From the NCBI GenBank assembly GCA_022768375.1, contig JALEMG010000046.1, positions 1 to 48,756 on the forward strand: a stretch of 48,756 bases of DNA, read 5' to 3'. The first letter of the stretch is position 1; each line of letters opens with the position of its first letter. Below are positions 23,702 to 32,549 of this stretch, piece after piece. Under the pieces are notes generated by a model. That model saw nothing but the letters and a program-made list of their open reading frames with translations, did no database searches and was not told the origin of the DNA. The stretch comes from Lentisphaeria bacterium. Its GTDB lineage: Bacteria; Verrucomicrobiota; Lentisphaeria; Victivallales; Victivallaceae. A program made the translations under genes and the position numbers.

Positions 23702-26008
23702 ATGGTAAGTGCAAAATGGATCGCGGCGGCGGATTGTCCCGCCTCCGGTTCCTCGGCGTTCTGGGTGCGACGAAAATTTGACGCGGAGACGCTTCCCGAA
23801 AGCGCGGTACTGAAAATAACCGCCGACAGTCATTACACGGCATGGCTCAACGACCGAGAGATCGGCAGAGGTCCGATCCGCGGCAATCGGGATATCCAGT
23901 TCTTTGACGAGATCGACATTGCCCATTGGCTTCGGCGCGGACCGAACGAACTGAAAATTTTCGTCTACTGCGTCGGAGAGGAGAACTTTACCGTCAATTC
24001 CCTCGCTCCGCAAGTTCGGGCCGAACTTTCCGGCTTTTTCGTGACCGACGGACAATGGGAAGGGTGCCTTGCCGCCGGCTGGGATCATGACGTGCCGTAT
24101 TACACCCCGCAGATCGGACGCATGGAGTGCCGCGATCTGCGGGCGCCGGAACCGCCGTGGCTCCCGGTACGGACGGTCACGCCTCCGCGGGACAAGGAAC
24201 TGCGGAAAAATCCCCTGCCGCCTTTGCGTCAGACGGTGTTTTTTCCGGAAACGCTGATCGGGGCGTGGGAGTGCGAAGCGCCTCTGCCGGAAGCCGCCGC
24301 CTTGATCCCGGAGGCGCTACAGACCGAAAAATTCCATCCGCTGCCCGCCGAACGGCTGATTGCCCGGGACGGCAAAACCGTCATCTCCGGCGCCGCTCCG
24401 CAAAAGGGGGTGCGGCTGATATGGGACTTCGGTCGGGAAGTTTCAGGACGGGCCGAAGTGCGGATTCATGCCCCGGCGGGAACCCGCGTCCAGTTGTCCT
24501 ACGGAGAAACCCTGAAAAACGATCGGGTGGCCACCCGATTTTTCAACGAGGGCATCTCGGCGAACTACCACTTCACCGACTGCTTCCGCCTGCCGGAGGG
24601 CGAGTCCGTCATCGGGGCGACGGGGACGGAACGGGGATTCCGACTGCTTCAGGTGTCGATCCGCGATTTTTACTCGCCGGTGACGATCCTTGAAGTCAGG
24701 GGCGTCGATCGCCGCTATCCCTTTGTCCGACGGGGAACATTCCGCTCCTCCGATCCGATGCTCGACCGGCTGTGGGAGGTCTCTTCGGAAACGTTGGCGG
24801 TCTGCACCAACGATGTTTTCATGGACTGCCCGTGGCGGGAACGGACCTTCTGGGTCAACGATCTGCTGGTCAACAACATGGCGTCTCTGCACTGCTTCGG
24901 CGCGGAAAAGATCCACCGTCACGCGCTGGAATCGGCATTGGGGACGACCGATCCCGCCGGATTGAGTTACGCGACCTGTCCGCCGCCTTGCCCGCCCTGC
25001 AGTCAGCCGATCGTTTTCGCCGCGACGAATTTGGCGCTCGCACTGATAGTGGAGGACTACTGGATGTTTTCCGGGGACGACGCGGCGGTTCGGGAAATGC
25101 TTCCGGCATTGAAACGGATTCTGGATGCGATGTGGCAGTGCGCCGACGCTGACGGCATTCTGTGCAACGATGGTCAGGCGGGAGGCTGGAATTTCTTCGA
25201 CTGGAGTTTCGAGAACAGCGGGATCAGTTGCTCCGGGGCAAAGGAATCCATGCTGAGTTCGTTGTATCTGATCGCGGCGCGGAAATTCATGCGCATGGCT
25301 CGCGCACTCCGATACGATTGCGCGGAAGACGAGTTGAACCGCCGACTTGATCGGACCGAGGCAAACCTGGAAAAACGTTTTTTCAACTCCGAGACCGGGA
25401 TGCTGACCGAAGAATTGAAATGCGGCGGTGTTCCGACCCCGATGTCCACGCAGTTGGCGCACGCGCTACGCATTCTGAGCCTGAATGACGGCGATCCCCG
25501 ACGGGAAAAATACGCCGCCGCATTGCTGGACGAACGATTGCTGATGCCGGAATTATACCTGCATTATTACTGGCTTCGCGCGGCGGTGGAGACCGGCAAA
25601 GCCCCGGAAGCGCTGGCTCGAATCCGGGAACTGTGGGGAAAAGTGATCGACACCGGCACGCCCACGCTTTTCGAGGCGGGCGTTCACGGGTTCGGGGCGG
25701 ATGCTTTCGAAGGCGCGGGCAGCTGCTGTCACGGTTTCGCCGCTTCTCCGGTCGAATTTCTGCACGAGGTCATTCTGGGAGTGAAGCCGCTGGCCGCCGG
25801 ATTCACCCGTTTCGCCTTCGCGCCGCAACTCTTCGACCTCGAATTCGCGCAGGGACAAATCCCCACTCCACACGGGGAAATCGCGGTCGGCATCAACTAC
25901 CGACAGACGGAATTGAACATCCCGCCGGGGTGTCACGCGATATTGCCAGACGGGGAAGTCCTGTCGGCGGGGCGGCACACCATCGACGGGCGGGCGGGGA
26001 ACAGATGA
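23702..26008 (+). CDS. GH78-like alpha-L-rhamnosidase family protein
   Basis: 768 aa. ATG at 23702 with AGGGA 9 nt upstream; a TTG two codons before is too close to it. N-terminal beta-sandwich domains (residues 1-330: SAFWVRRKF, SHYTAWLNDREIGRGP, VRLIWDFGREVSGRAEV, GTRVQLSYGE) lead to an (alpha/alpha)6 barrel with DCPWRERTFWVND at about residue 375, the counterpart of the DCPxRER-x-W-GD motif of GH78. The C-terminal beta domain (FTRFAFAPQL to HAILPDGEVL) is typical. The motif differs from the canonical form (VND for GD), so specificity may differ. No signal peptide. Its stop overlaps the next start (ATGA). Confidence 0.85.
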   Translation: MVSAKWIAAADCPASGSSAFWVRRKFDAETLPESAVLKITADSHYTAWLNDREIGRGPIRGNRDIQFFDEIDIAHWLRRGPNELKIFVYCVGEENFTVNSLAPQVRAELSGFFVTDGQWEGCLAAGWDHDVPYYTPQIGRMECRDLRAPEPPWLPVRTVTPPRDKELRKNPLPPLRQTVFFPETLIGAWECEAPLPEAAALIPEALQTEKFHPLPAERLIARDGKTVISGAAPQKGVRLIWDFGREVSGRAEVRIHAPAGTRVQLSYGETLKNDRVATRFFNEGISANYHFTDCFRLPEGESVIGATGTERGFRLLQVSIRDFYSPVTILEVRGVDRRYPFVRRGTFRSSDPMLDRLWEVSSETLAVCTNDVFMDCPWRERTFWVNDLLVNNMASLHCFGAEKIHRHALESALGTTDPAGLSYATCPPPCPPCSQPIVFAATNLALALIVEDYWMFSGDDAAVREMLPALKRILDAMWQCADADGILCNDGQAGGWNFFDWSFENSGISCSGAKESMLSSLYLIAARKFMRMARALRYDCAEDELNRRLDRTEANLEKRFFNSETGMLTEELKCGGVPTPMSTQLAHALRILSLNDGDPRREKYAAALLDERLLMPELYLHYYWLRAAVETGKAPEALARIRELWGKVIDTGTPTLFEAGVHGFGADAFEGAGSCCHGFAASPVEFLHEVILGVKPLAAGFTRFAFAPQLFDLEFAQGQIPTPHGEIAVGINYRQTELNIPPGCHAILPDGEVLSAGRHTIDGRAGNR

Positions 26009-27711
26009 ATACACTGCGGATAGACCCATTCCCGTCGGCGGGAACGGATGAGAAAAAGACCTGCTGGATCTATGGCCGGGCGGAGCGCGAAGCGTTCCGA
26101 CTGCGGCAGCTGCTCCGGGAAAAGGACGAAGCACGGCTGAAAGTAGGTTATCCGGGTGAATTCATGCCGCCCCATCCCATGATGCACTTCCGTGCGGACC
26201 TGCCGGTCGGTGTTTTTCCCATCGTCTGTGTCGGGAAGCCGGACATCCCGGAAATACGCATGGATGCTCCGGGGAAGTTTGAATTCACCCTTTCGGTGTC
26301 GGACCTTGACCGGGACGTGCCCTGCTTCCGTTGCGCCGCCGAAGTCCTCTGGGAATCGTCCTGCGACGGTGTCACATGGCATCGGGCGACCCGGACTTGG
26401 GGCGGGGAAGTGCCGCCGCACCGCGAGGAATTGGCGCGATATACGCTGATACCGGAAAAACTGGCGTCCGGGCTGTACGATCTTGGCCGCGAAGTATTCG
26501 GCCGAGTCTACATCAGTCATGCGCCGGAAGCGCGGCTTTTTGTCGGCGAATCCATCCCGGAAGCGGAAAACCGCGACCCCTCCGGCTTGGAACAGTCTTT
26601 AACTATGATTCGCGCAAATGCCGACACGCTTCGCAGCGCGGTGCCGCTGGCATTCCGGTATATTTCGTTGGAACAGGCGGAAAACGCCGATGTCCGGGTG
26701 GAAGCGTACTACACCCCGCTGACTTTGCGCCGACCGTTTTCCTGCGGGGACGCCGGACTTGACGCCATTTGGGAACGGAGCGTCTACACCCTGCGCCTCT
26801 GCACCCGCTATTTCATGATCGACGGAGTGAAACGCGACCGGCTGCCGTGGGCGGGCGATCTGGCGGTAAGTCTGCTCGGCATGGCGGCGTCATTCGGCGA
26901 AGCGGCGCCGATCCGGGACACGCTGGCCATACTGGGGTCGGCGGGGATACGCCGCCGGCACGTCAACGGCATCACCGATTATACGCTTTGGTATCTGATC
27001 TGCTTCGACCTCTACGAAAAGCATTTCGGGGATGCGGAGTTCCTGCGTCAGGAGTATTTCCGGATCGTGGAAACTGCGGAACTGCTGTTGAAACAGCGGC
27101 TGGGAAACGGCTTGCTTCCGCTGGACGGCTGGGTGCTGATCGACTGGGTCGAGGGGGACAAAAACTGCGCGTTGCAGGTGTTGTTTTTCATGGCGCTCCG
27201 GGCGTTGGCGGACCTTGCGCACCGGATGAAGGACGATACCCGAGCGGCGGAGTGGGAACGCCTTGCCGGAGAAATCAAGATGATGCTCCGCCGCGACTTC
27301 CATGACCGAGAAACCGGACTTTTCCGCAATTCGCCGGGCCGAAACGAATTTCTGCGTCATCAGAACTTTCTGGCGATCGGCACCATTGCCACGCCGGAGG
27401 AAAGCCGCCGCATCGGGGAACAACTTCTGAAAGATGAACTCCCGGCAGTCGGGACACCTTACATGAAAAGTTTTGAGATCCTTGGCCTGATCCGCGCCGG
27501 ATTCAAGGAACAGGCGATCGCGGAGATCCGTCGTTTCTGGGGCAGCATGATGAAAGTCGGCGCAACGACGTTTTTCGAGGCTTACGGAGAAGGAAAAACG
27601 GGCAAGGGCCTCTACGATTTTTATGACCGTCCCTTCGGCCTGAGCCTCTGCCATGCGTGGAGCAGCGCCCCCGCATTTCTGCTGCCGATGATCTTCGATC
27701 CATGCCAATGA
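26005..27711 (+). CDS. GH78-like protein, shorter divergent paralogue
   Basis: 568 aa. Start at 26005 overlaps the upstream stop and has a GGGCGGGGA tract just before it. A beta-rich N-terminal region of about 250 residues precedes an (alpha/alpha)6 barrel marked by DGVKRDRLPWAGDL (273-286), the GH78 KRDR-x-W-x-GD motif, and ending FFEAYGEG and SLCHAWSSAPAFLLP. The C-terminal beta domain of the longer paralogue is absent. Related in layout to the protein at 35649-37196. Cytoplasmic. Likely a rhamnosidase-related glycosidase. Confidence 0.8.
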   Translation: MNTLRIDPFPSAGTDEKKTCWIYGRAEREAFRLRQLLREKDEARLKVGYPGEFMPPHPMMHFRADLPVGVFPIVCVGKPDIPEIRMDAPGKFEFTLSVSDLDRDVPCFRCAAEVLWESSCDGVTWHRATRTWGGEVPPHREELARYTLIPEKLASGLYDLGREVFGRVYISHAPEARLFVGESIPEAENRDPSGLEQSLTMIRANADTLRSAVPLAFRYISLEQAENADVRVEAYYTPLTLRRPFSCGDAGLDAIWERSVYTLRLCTRYFMIDGVKRDRLPWAGDLAVSLLGMAASFGEAAPIRDTLAILGSAGIRRRHVNGITDYTLWYLICFDLYEKHFGDAEFLRQEYFRIVETAELLLKQRLGNGLLPLDGWVLIDWVEGDKNCALQVLFFMALRALADLAHRMKDDTRAAEWERLAGEIKMMLRRDFHDRETGLFRNSPGRNEFLRHQNFLAIGTIATPEESRRIGEQLLKDELPAVGTPYMKSFEILGLIRAGFKEQAIAEIRRFWGSMMKVGATTFFEAYGEGKTGKGLYDFYDRPFGLSLCHAWSSAPAFLLPMIFDPCQ

Positions 27712-27725
27712 CCCCGGTCCGGCGC

Positions 27726-27768
27726 CCGTCCGGTTGAGCCGCGTCCACCCGAGTGCGGCTTCGGACGG
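27726..27768 (+). terminator. Imperfect hairpin after the GH78-like pair
   Basis: CCGTCCG (27726-27732) pairs with CGGACGG (27762-27768), with an inner AGCCGC/GCGGCT stem. It starts 14 nt after the stop codon at 27711. No T-run follows, so it is a candidate terminator or 3'-end stabiliser only. Confidence 0.4.
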
Positions 27769-27801
27769 CAAAATATTCGACTTCGCTGTTGAAAACGGTG
27801 G

Positions 27802-28320
27802 TTGGATTTCCTATGCGGTTCGAACCTTGCGTTCGGGGGTAGTACGATAGTCCTCAAACGTCGGCATACCGGCCGCATCGAATTGGGCGATTCGGCGGCA
27901 ACTGCGGTGGAAGATTGGGAGATGGAGTTCCTGAACATGGAAACCGTCTCCGAAGGCCTGAAACTCCACGAGGCACATCCCGATGAAGCAAGGGCCGTGA
28001 TCGTGAGAGCCGCGGAGATCAACGCGATCAACTGCGGTGACATCGTGCCGGTATTCCGGGCGTTCCGGCATCTCTGCCATGAGGAATTCGTCGAGCCGAC
28101 GAGGTGGTCGCTTTTGAACGCCTTTACCGAACACGCCAAGAAGTACAGCCCCGGTCGTGCCGATGTCTGCCGCCGGGGGCTGACCCGGCTTTTCGGTACG
28201 GACGGCAAACGTTCTGCTCTGTGGGGTGATCATGGGATACGGGAACATCCACTCAAATACGGTGAAGCATTATTTTGTCCGACCGCGGGGACGCCGCTGT
28301 GTTTCGGGTCGCCGTCTTAA
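27802..28320 (+). pseudogene. 5'-truncated DUF932 (phage/plasmid-type) remnant
   Basis: The frame opens with a TTG codon and no ribosome site, and an in-frame stop (27790-27792) cuts off any upstream part. LDFLCGSNLAFGGS, KRRHTGRIEL, VPVFRAFRHL and RWSLLNAFTEHAKKYSP, ending RLFG at about 28197, follow the layout of the C-terminal half of DUF932 proteins (CSN-L, R-HT, W-L-NAFT). These are usually 270-330 aa and found on phages, plasmids and integrative elements. The last 35 codons look like read-through and run a few bases into the convergent metallophosphoesterase gene. Best seen as debris of a mobile element; the stretch 27712-27801 holds only the hairpin. Confidence 0.5.
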
Positions 28321-29198
28321 AAGAGGGTCAGTTCCGCCGCTTCGCCCAGGAATCCCGCGCCGACGCAGATCTGCACCGCCCCGCCGGGCATGGTATTCCG
28401 GTAGAAGCGGTGAAGGTGTCCGGCGAGGATCGCCTTGATCTGCGGACTTCCGACGATAAGGCGGTACATCTCCATGGTTGCCGCGTCGGGCTTCAGGCGT
28501 TCGGCCTGATCCTCCGGGAAATGGAGCCGATAACGGTCGGGGATGGCGACCAGACTCGTGTAGTTCAGTTTGGTGTCCGCGATTCGCCGCCGGAACAGCG
28601 AATCCTCGAAGATCGGCGTATGTACGCAAATGACCGTCGGCATGACCGCCCGTAACTCCGCATCCAGCGCGGCGGCCTGCTCCCCGGTAAAGCGGTAATA
28701 ACTGTTGTCCATGCCGATGAAGCGGACACCCTTGACGATACGGACGGCGAAATCCAGCGGATTGGGGGCGGCGGCGGAGACCGGCTCCCAACTCTGCATC
28801 TTGTATGCGGTGTTTTCCTCGGCTTCGCCCATATACAGACTGAATTCATGGCTTCCAACGGTGTAAAACGCATCGGCGCCCCTCAGTTTTTCGCCCATCG
28901 CCTCCAGATTGGGAATGCTGCGGAAGTCGATGAAATCCCCGGTGTGGATGACGAGATCGCAATTCGCCTTGCCGTATGCGAACAACTCGTCCAGACGGCG
29001 TTCGATTTTGAGGCTCTCCTCGTCCGGGTCAAGTGCGACCATGGATCTGCCGAATTCGTATTTGAGGCGGATGGCTGCCAGATCGATTTTGCGCTGCCCG
29101 TCCCGCGCGTCGGCGCGGCAGAAATGCGTATCGGAAACATGCAGGATCGTCACCGGTTCCGGCAATCCCAACGGCAGTCGGATGCGTTCCAGTTTCAT
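28317..29198 (-). CDS. Metallophosphoesterase
   Basis: 293 aa calcineurin-like phosphoesterase. All metal and catalytic motifs are visible: HVSDTHF (Asp23, His25), HTGDFID (Asp88), GSHEF (His117, with Ser in place of the usual Asn of GNHE/D), VICVHTPIF and AGHLHRF. The Asn-to-Ser change at a metal ligand position is unusual. No signal peptide. GGAG lies 9 nt before the ATG, 6 nt after the DUF4838 stop, so it is the last gene of operon 2. Substrate (phosphosugar, nucleotide or phosphodiester) unknown. Confidence 0.85.
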   Translation of the reverse strand: MKLERIRLPLGLPEPVTILHVSDTHFCRADARDGQRKIDLAAIRLKYEFGRSMVALDPDEESLKIERRLDELFAYGKANCDLVIHTGDFIDFRSIPNLEAMGEKLRGADAFYTVGSHEFSLYMGEAEENTAYKMQSWEPVSAAAPNPLDFAVRIVKGVRFIGMDNSYYRFTGEQAAALDAELRAVMPTVICVHTPIFEDSLFRRRIADTKLNYTSLVAIPDRYRLHFPEDQAERLKPDAATMEMYRLIVGSPQIKAILAGHLHRFYRNTMPGGAVQICVGAGFLGEAAELTLF

Positions 29199-29204
29199 GG
29201 GCCG

Positions 29205-32200
29205 TCACTCCACGGGAGTGATCCGCGCTTCGGCGAAATAGACTTCGCCACTGACGGTATACGGATTGAGATACAGCGCCGCGTTATCCCGGCGGGCGGT
29301 GAAATCTTTGGTCAGCACCGACCATTCGGTCTCGGGACCGTCGTGACCGATTTGAATATTGGCGTCGCTCAGGCGCGAAGTCTGGGTATCCGCATGCAGG
29401 AACACTCCGATGGAACCGGAGAAATCCCCGCTGGTACGGTACGTCACATTGAGCCGATACTTCCGCCCCGCTTCCAGCGGTCCGCAAGTCTGGGTGATCT
29501 GAGCGTTGGCGGCGAAGCGGCTGCGGGGCGTGATCTCCCCGGGTTTGACCACGGAGAAGCGAACCGCGTCGCGCCCGAAAAATTTCCCGTAATCAACTTT
29601 GGATTTCCCCTTGAATTCCCGGAACGTCCATTTCCGGCCCTTGTCCTTGAATTCAGGATTCTTGACCGCCGAATCCGCGTCCGGGTCCGGGATCGGGATA
29701 ATGTACGCTTCGGCGAAGTAGACTTCGCCTCTGACGGTGTACGGATTGAGATACAGCGCCGCGAAATCCCGGCGGGCGACGAAGTTTTTGGTCAGCACCG
29801 ACCACTTGTGCATGGGACCGTCGTGGCCGATCTGGACATTGGCGTCGCTCAGGCGCGAAGTCTGGGTGTCCGCGTGCAGAAACACCCCCACGGACCCGAG
29901 ATAATTTTCACTGGTGCGGAACATGACATGCAACTGGTACGTCTGTCCGACCGTGAGTTTGCCGCAATTCTGCGTGATCTGGGCGTTGGCGGCATACTTG
30001 CTCGCCGCGGAGATCACGCCGGGACGGACGATGCTGAAGCGGACCGCGTCGCGGTCGAAGTATTTGCCGTACTCCGCTCTGGACCGTCCTTTGAACTCCC
30101 GGAAGGTCCAATTCCTGCCCTTTTCCTTGAATTCCGGGTTCCTGACCACATTTTGAGAAACATCGACCCGCGTTTCGTATTTCAGGATGCACTTTTTGGT
30201 CAGTCCGCCGTTGCCGTCATTGTCCTCGACCCGGATAACGATGGTGTTCCTGCCGCCCGGGACGGCGACCTTGCCGAAGGGAACTTCAAAGGACTCGTTC
30301 CAACTGTTGATGTTCCCCTTGTAAGGGTACGGACGGCGGAGCAGGTGTCTGCCGTTGATCCACACGTCGCACGCTTCGTCGGCCGAACCGACCAGCAGCA
30401 CCGGTTCGCCGGGCATTTCGGCGGGCAACTCGATCCGGATACGGTACCAGCCGTAACCGTCATAGGGACCGATCACCTGTTCCCAGTTGCAATCGGTGGG
30501 CATGTTTCTCCAGCGGGAATCGTCGAAGTCGGGACGCTGCCAGCCCTGCGCCTCGCCGACCTTGCCGGGGTCGGTGGAGAACTTCCATTGCGTAGGCAGG
30601 GCTTTGGCGTTGGCGGTCAACTGCCTGACCATGGTGCGGGGCCAGGTATTGCTCTCGCGGACGTTGCAGAACGCGATGTTGTAGAGGTGGTATTTGGCGT
30701 TGGCGGACCGGAAGTCGTCCAGCGCGTTGATCGCCGCCGCCAGCGCAAAATAATCGCTGTCCCTGCGGAACTGTTCGTAGGCGAGCGCCGCTTCCGCCGT
30801 GAGCCGGGCGTGTTCCAGCCCGATTTGCAGCGCATGCACTCGGGCGGCGGCCTCCGGATCGGAGCGGACCGCGTCGGCGGCCCGGTCGAGGATCGTTTTC
30901 AATCCGGCCAGACGTTCCCGGGTAAAGAGGCGGTGTCCGCCCAGATAGTAGTTGGTCCAGTCGCCGCCCTCCACCAGTGTGCCCCTGGGAGGCTCTTTGG
31001 CGGAGTTGGAGATCGCCTCCGCGGCGTGGAAATACTCTCTGACCAGAGGCGCCGCCGCGCCGAACGCCGCACAGTATTCCGCCTCGATCTCCCCGTAAGT
31101 GAGCCCGGGCCGGGAGTTCTGGAGCCGGGCGATGGTATAGAGCGTCAGCCCCTGCGCACCGAACATCCCGGTCAGCGAATCGAAATCGCTGCCGGTCAGC
31201 GAACGGGTTTCCGCGAAGTTGAAGCATTCGGCGAAATATCGGGCGTAGTTGATGGGGTAGCAATGGCCGTCGAGGGTGAAATTGGGCCGCAGGACCAGGT
31301 CCGCGCCGGTCCGGTACCAGCCGTCCCACGTCTGTTTGTATTTGTCCACTTTGGCCCGGGTCCACGGGAAGTACATGGTCGGGCAGAAACTGAACTGGAA
31401 ACGGGGCCCGAGTTCGGCGTCCCGGGGCGGCACGGCATTGTTGGCGTAGATGAGCCCGGAGAATTTCGCCCGCTTCTCCGGGGCCATCTCGTCGGCCAGT
31501 TTCTCGATGCTCTTGTAAAAGGCGATCGAACGCTCAGTCATCGGCCCCAGTTCTTCGAACCACCAGATATCACCCTTGTCGAACCGGGCTTTCGCCTTGC
31601 GCCGCCGCTCCTCCGTCGGGACGGGAGAGTGATCCGCCGCCATGCAGGCGTCGCAAACGCAGCAGAGGTTGGAATCATTGCCCTTGAGGTTGATGCGGGG
31701 AATGTCCGGGTTGTAGTTCGCCAGCCAGTCCGCCACCACCTGTCTCTGGAATGCCGGAGACATCAGGCACATGCTGATGTATTTCGCCGCGCCGCCGAAA
31801 GAGCGGCGGGTGCCGTCGGGAAGCAGATTGAAAAATTCCGGGTGGGTCTTCAGATATTTGTCCGGCCATTTCTCGAAGCCGTGGGGGTAATGCTGTTCGG
31901 CGAGGTCCCGGTTGCTCCGGTGGCGCAGCAGCCAGAGGATCTCGCTCTCCAGATGGTCAACGTACATCTCCCGGGAGGGCCACGCCTCGGCGTGCCAGAC
32001 CGGACGCCAGAAAAAGAATTTCAACTTGGTCCCCGCGGTGTATGCGCCGGATTCGAAGTTGAAGGTCTCCGACTTGGGCACGACGGTGCCGCTCTCGTGA
32101 GGATAAAGCCAGCGCACGCCGTTGGACTTCTCCAGAATATCGTAGATCGTGAACAGCGTACCGCTGGTTCGGATCAGCAGATCCTGCCGGTTGCGGGCCG

Positions 32201-32549
32201 GTTCCTCCCGGCCGTTGATGATGAGGAAGTTTTCCGTGCCCAGCACCCGGGCCTGATTGTGCTTCAGATCCCGCGCGTCCACCCCGTGCTTCCGGGCGGC
32301 TGCGGTGTCGCCCAGCGCGATGAAGAACTTACCCTCCGGAGCGTCGCCGCCGCGAATAACCCGCGGCTGATAACCGGAGGCTTTGCCGATGTGCGCAACA
32401 AGTTCCTCCGCCGCCAGTCTCAGCCCGGGGCCGGGATGTTCCGGAAGCAGGATCACCATGCCGCGCTCCGCCGGAGAGATCTTGACGGTCTCCGCGCCGA
32501 GCGTTCCCGCCAGCAGAGCGGCCAGCACCGCCGCCAATCGTTTCTTCAT
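29205..32549 (-). CDS. Secreted DUF4838 glycosidase-like protein with tandem C-terminal domains
   Basis: 1114 aa. Signal peptide MKKRLAAVLAALLAGTLGA. GH20b-like N-terminal domain (about 30-150: RLAAEELVAHIGKASG, FTIYDILEKSNGVRWLYP), then the DUF4838 barrel (HPEFFNLLPDGTRR; CVCDACMAADHS; LTGSDFDSLTGMFGAQG), a helical region, a GH2-like jelly roll (about 690-790: DGYGWYRIRIELPAE, DEACDVWINGRHL) and two near-identical C-terminal domains of about 150 residues. It overlaps the DUF4434 gene by 4 nt with GGAGG 7 nt before the ATG. Paralogue of the gene at 37193. Presumed extracytoplasmic glycan binding or cleavage; no DUF4838 reaction is known to me. Confidence 0.85.
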   Translation of the reverse strand: MKKRLAAVLAALLAGTLGAETVKISPAERGMVILLPEHPGPGLRLAAEELVAHIGKASGYQPRVIRGGDAPEGKFFIALGDTAAARKHGVDARDLKHNQARVLGTENFLIINGREEPARNRQDLLIRTSGTLFTIYDILEKSNGVRWLYPHESGTVVPKSETFNFESGAYTAGTKLKFFFWRPVWHAEAWPSREMYVDHLESEILWLLRHRSNRDLAEQHYPHGFEKWPDKYLKTHPEFFNLLPDGTRRSFGGAAKYISMCLMSPAFQRQVVADWLANYNPDIPRINLKGNDSNLCCVCDACMAADHSPVPTEERRRKAKARFDKGDIWWFEELGPMTERSIAFYKSIEKLADEMAPEKRAKFSGLIYANNAVPPRDAELGPRFQFSFCPTMYFPWTRAKVDKYKQTWDGWYRTGADLVLRPNFTLDGHCYPINYARYFAECFNFAETRSLTGSDFDSLTGMFGAQGLTLYTIARLQNSRPGLTYGEIEAEYCAAFGAAAPLVREYFHAAEAISNSAKEPPRGTLVEGGDWTNYYLGGHRLFTRERLAGLKTILDRAADAVRSDPEAAARVHALQIGLEHARLTAEAALAYEQFRRDSDYFALAAAINALDDFRSANAKYHLYNIAFCNVRESNTWPRTMVRQLTANAKALPTQWKFSTDPGKVGEAQGWQRPDFDDSRWRNMPTDCNWEQVIGPYDGYGWYRIRIELPAEMPGEPVLLVGSADEACDVWINGRHLLRRPYPYKGNINSWNESFEVPFGKVAVPGGRNTIVIRVEDNDGNGGLTKKCILKYETRVDVSQNVVRNPEFKEKGRNWTFREFKGRSRAEYGKYFDRDAVRFSIVRPGVISAASKYAANAQITQNCGKLTVGQTYQLHVMFRTSENYLGSVGVFLHADTQTSRLSDANVQIGHDGPMHKWSVLTKNFVARRDFAALYLNPYTVRGEVYFAEAYIIPIPDPDADSAVKNPEFKDKGRKWTFREFKGKSKVDYGKFFGRDAVRFSVVKPGEITPRSRFAANAQITQTCGPLEAGRKYRLNVTYRTSGDFSGSIGVFLHADTQTSRLSDANIQIGHDGPETEWSVLTKDFTARRDNAALYLNPYTVSGEVYFAEARITPVE
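29208..30153 (-). repeat. Tandem duplication of a C-terminal domain in the DUF4838 gene
   Basis: Two copies of about 460 nt, at roughly 29208-29670 and 29692-30153, encode matching domains (NPEF-K-KGR-WTFREFKG ... FLHADTQTSRLSDAN ... YLNPYTV-GEVYFAEA). They are almost identical over long stretches, so the duplication is recent compared with the equivalent, more diverged pair in the paralogue at 37193. Confidence 0.85.

Noticed and set aside
27621-28208. Minus-strand 195-codon frame in the intermodule gap
   Set aside because: Arg/Ser-rich without motifs; the plus frame shows DUF932-like conserved residues instead.
29208-30153. Possible CRISPR or short tandem array
   Set aside because: The repeats are long protein-domain duplications in frame, without spacers.
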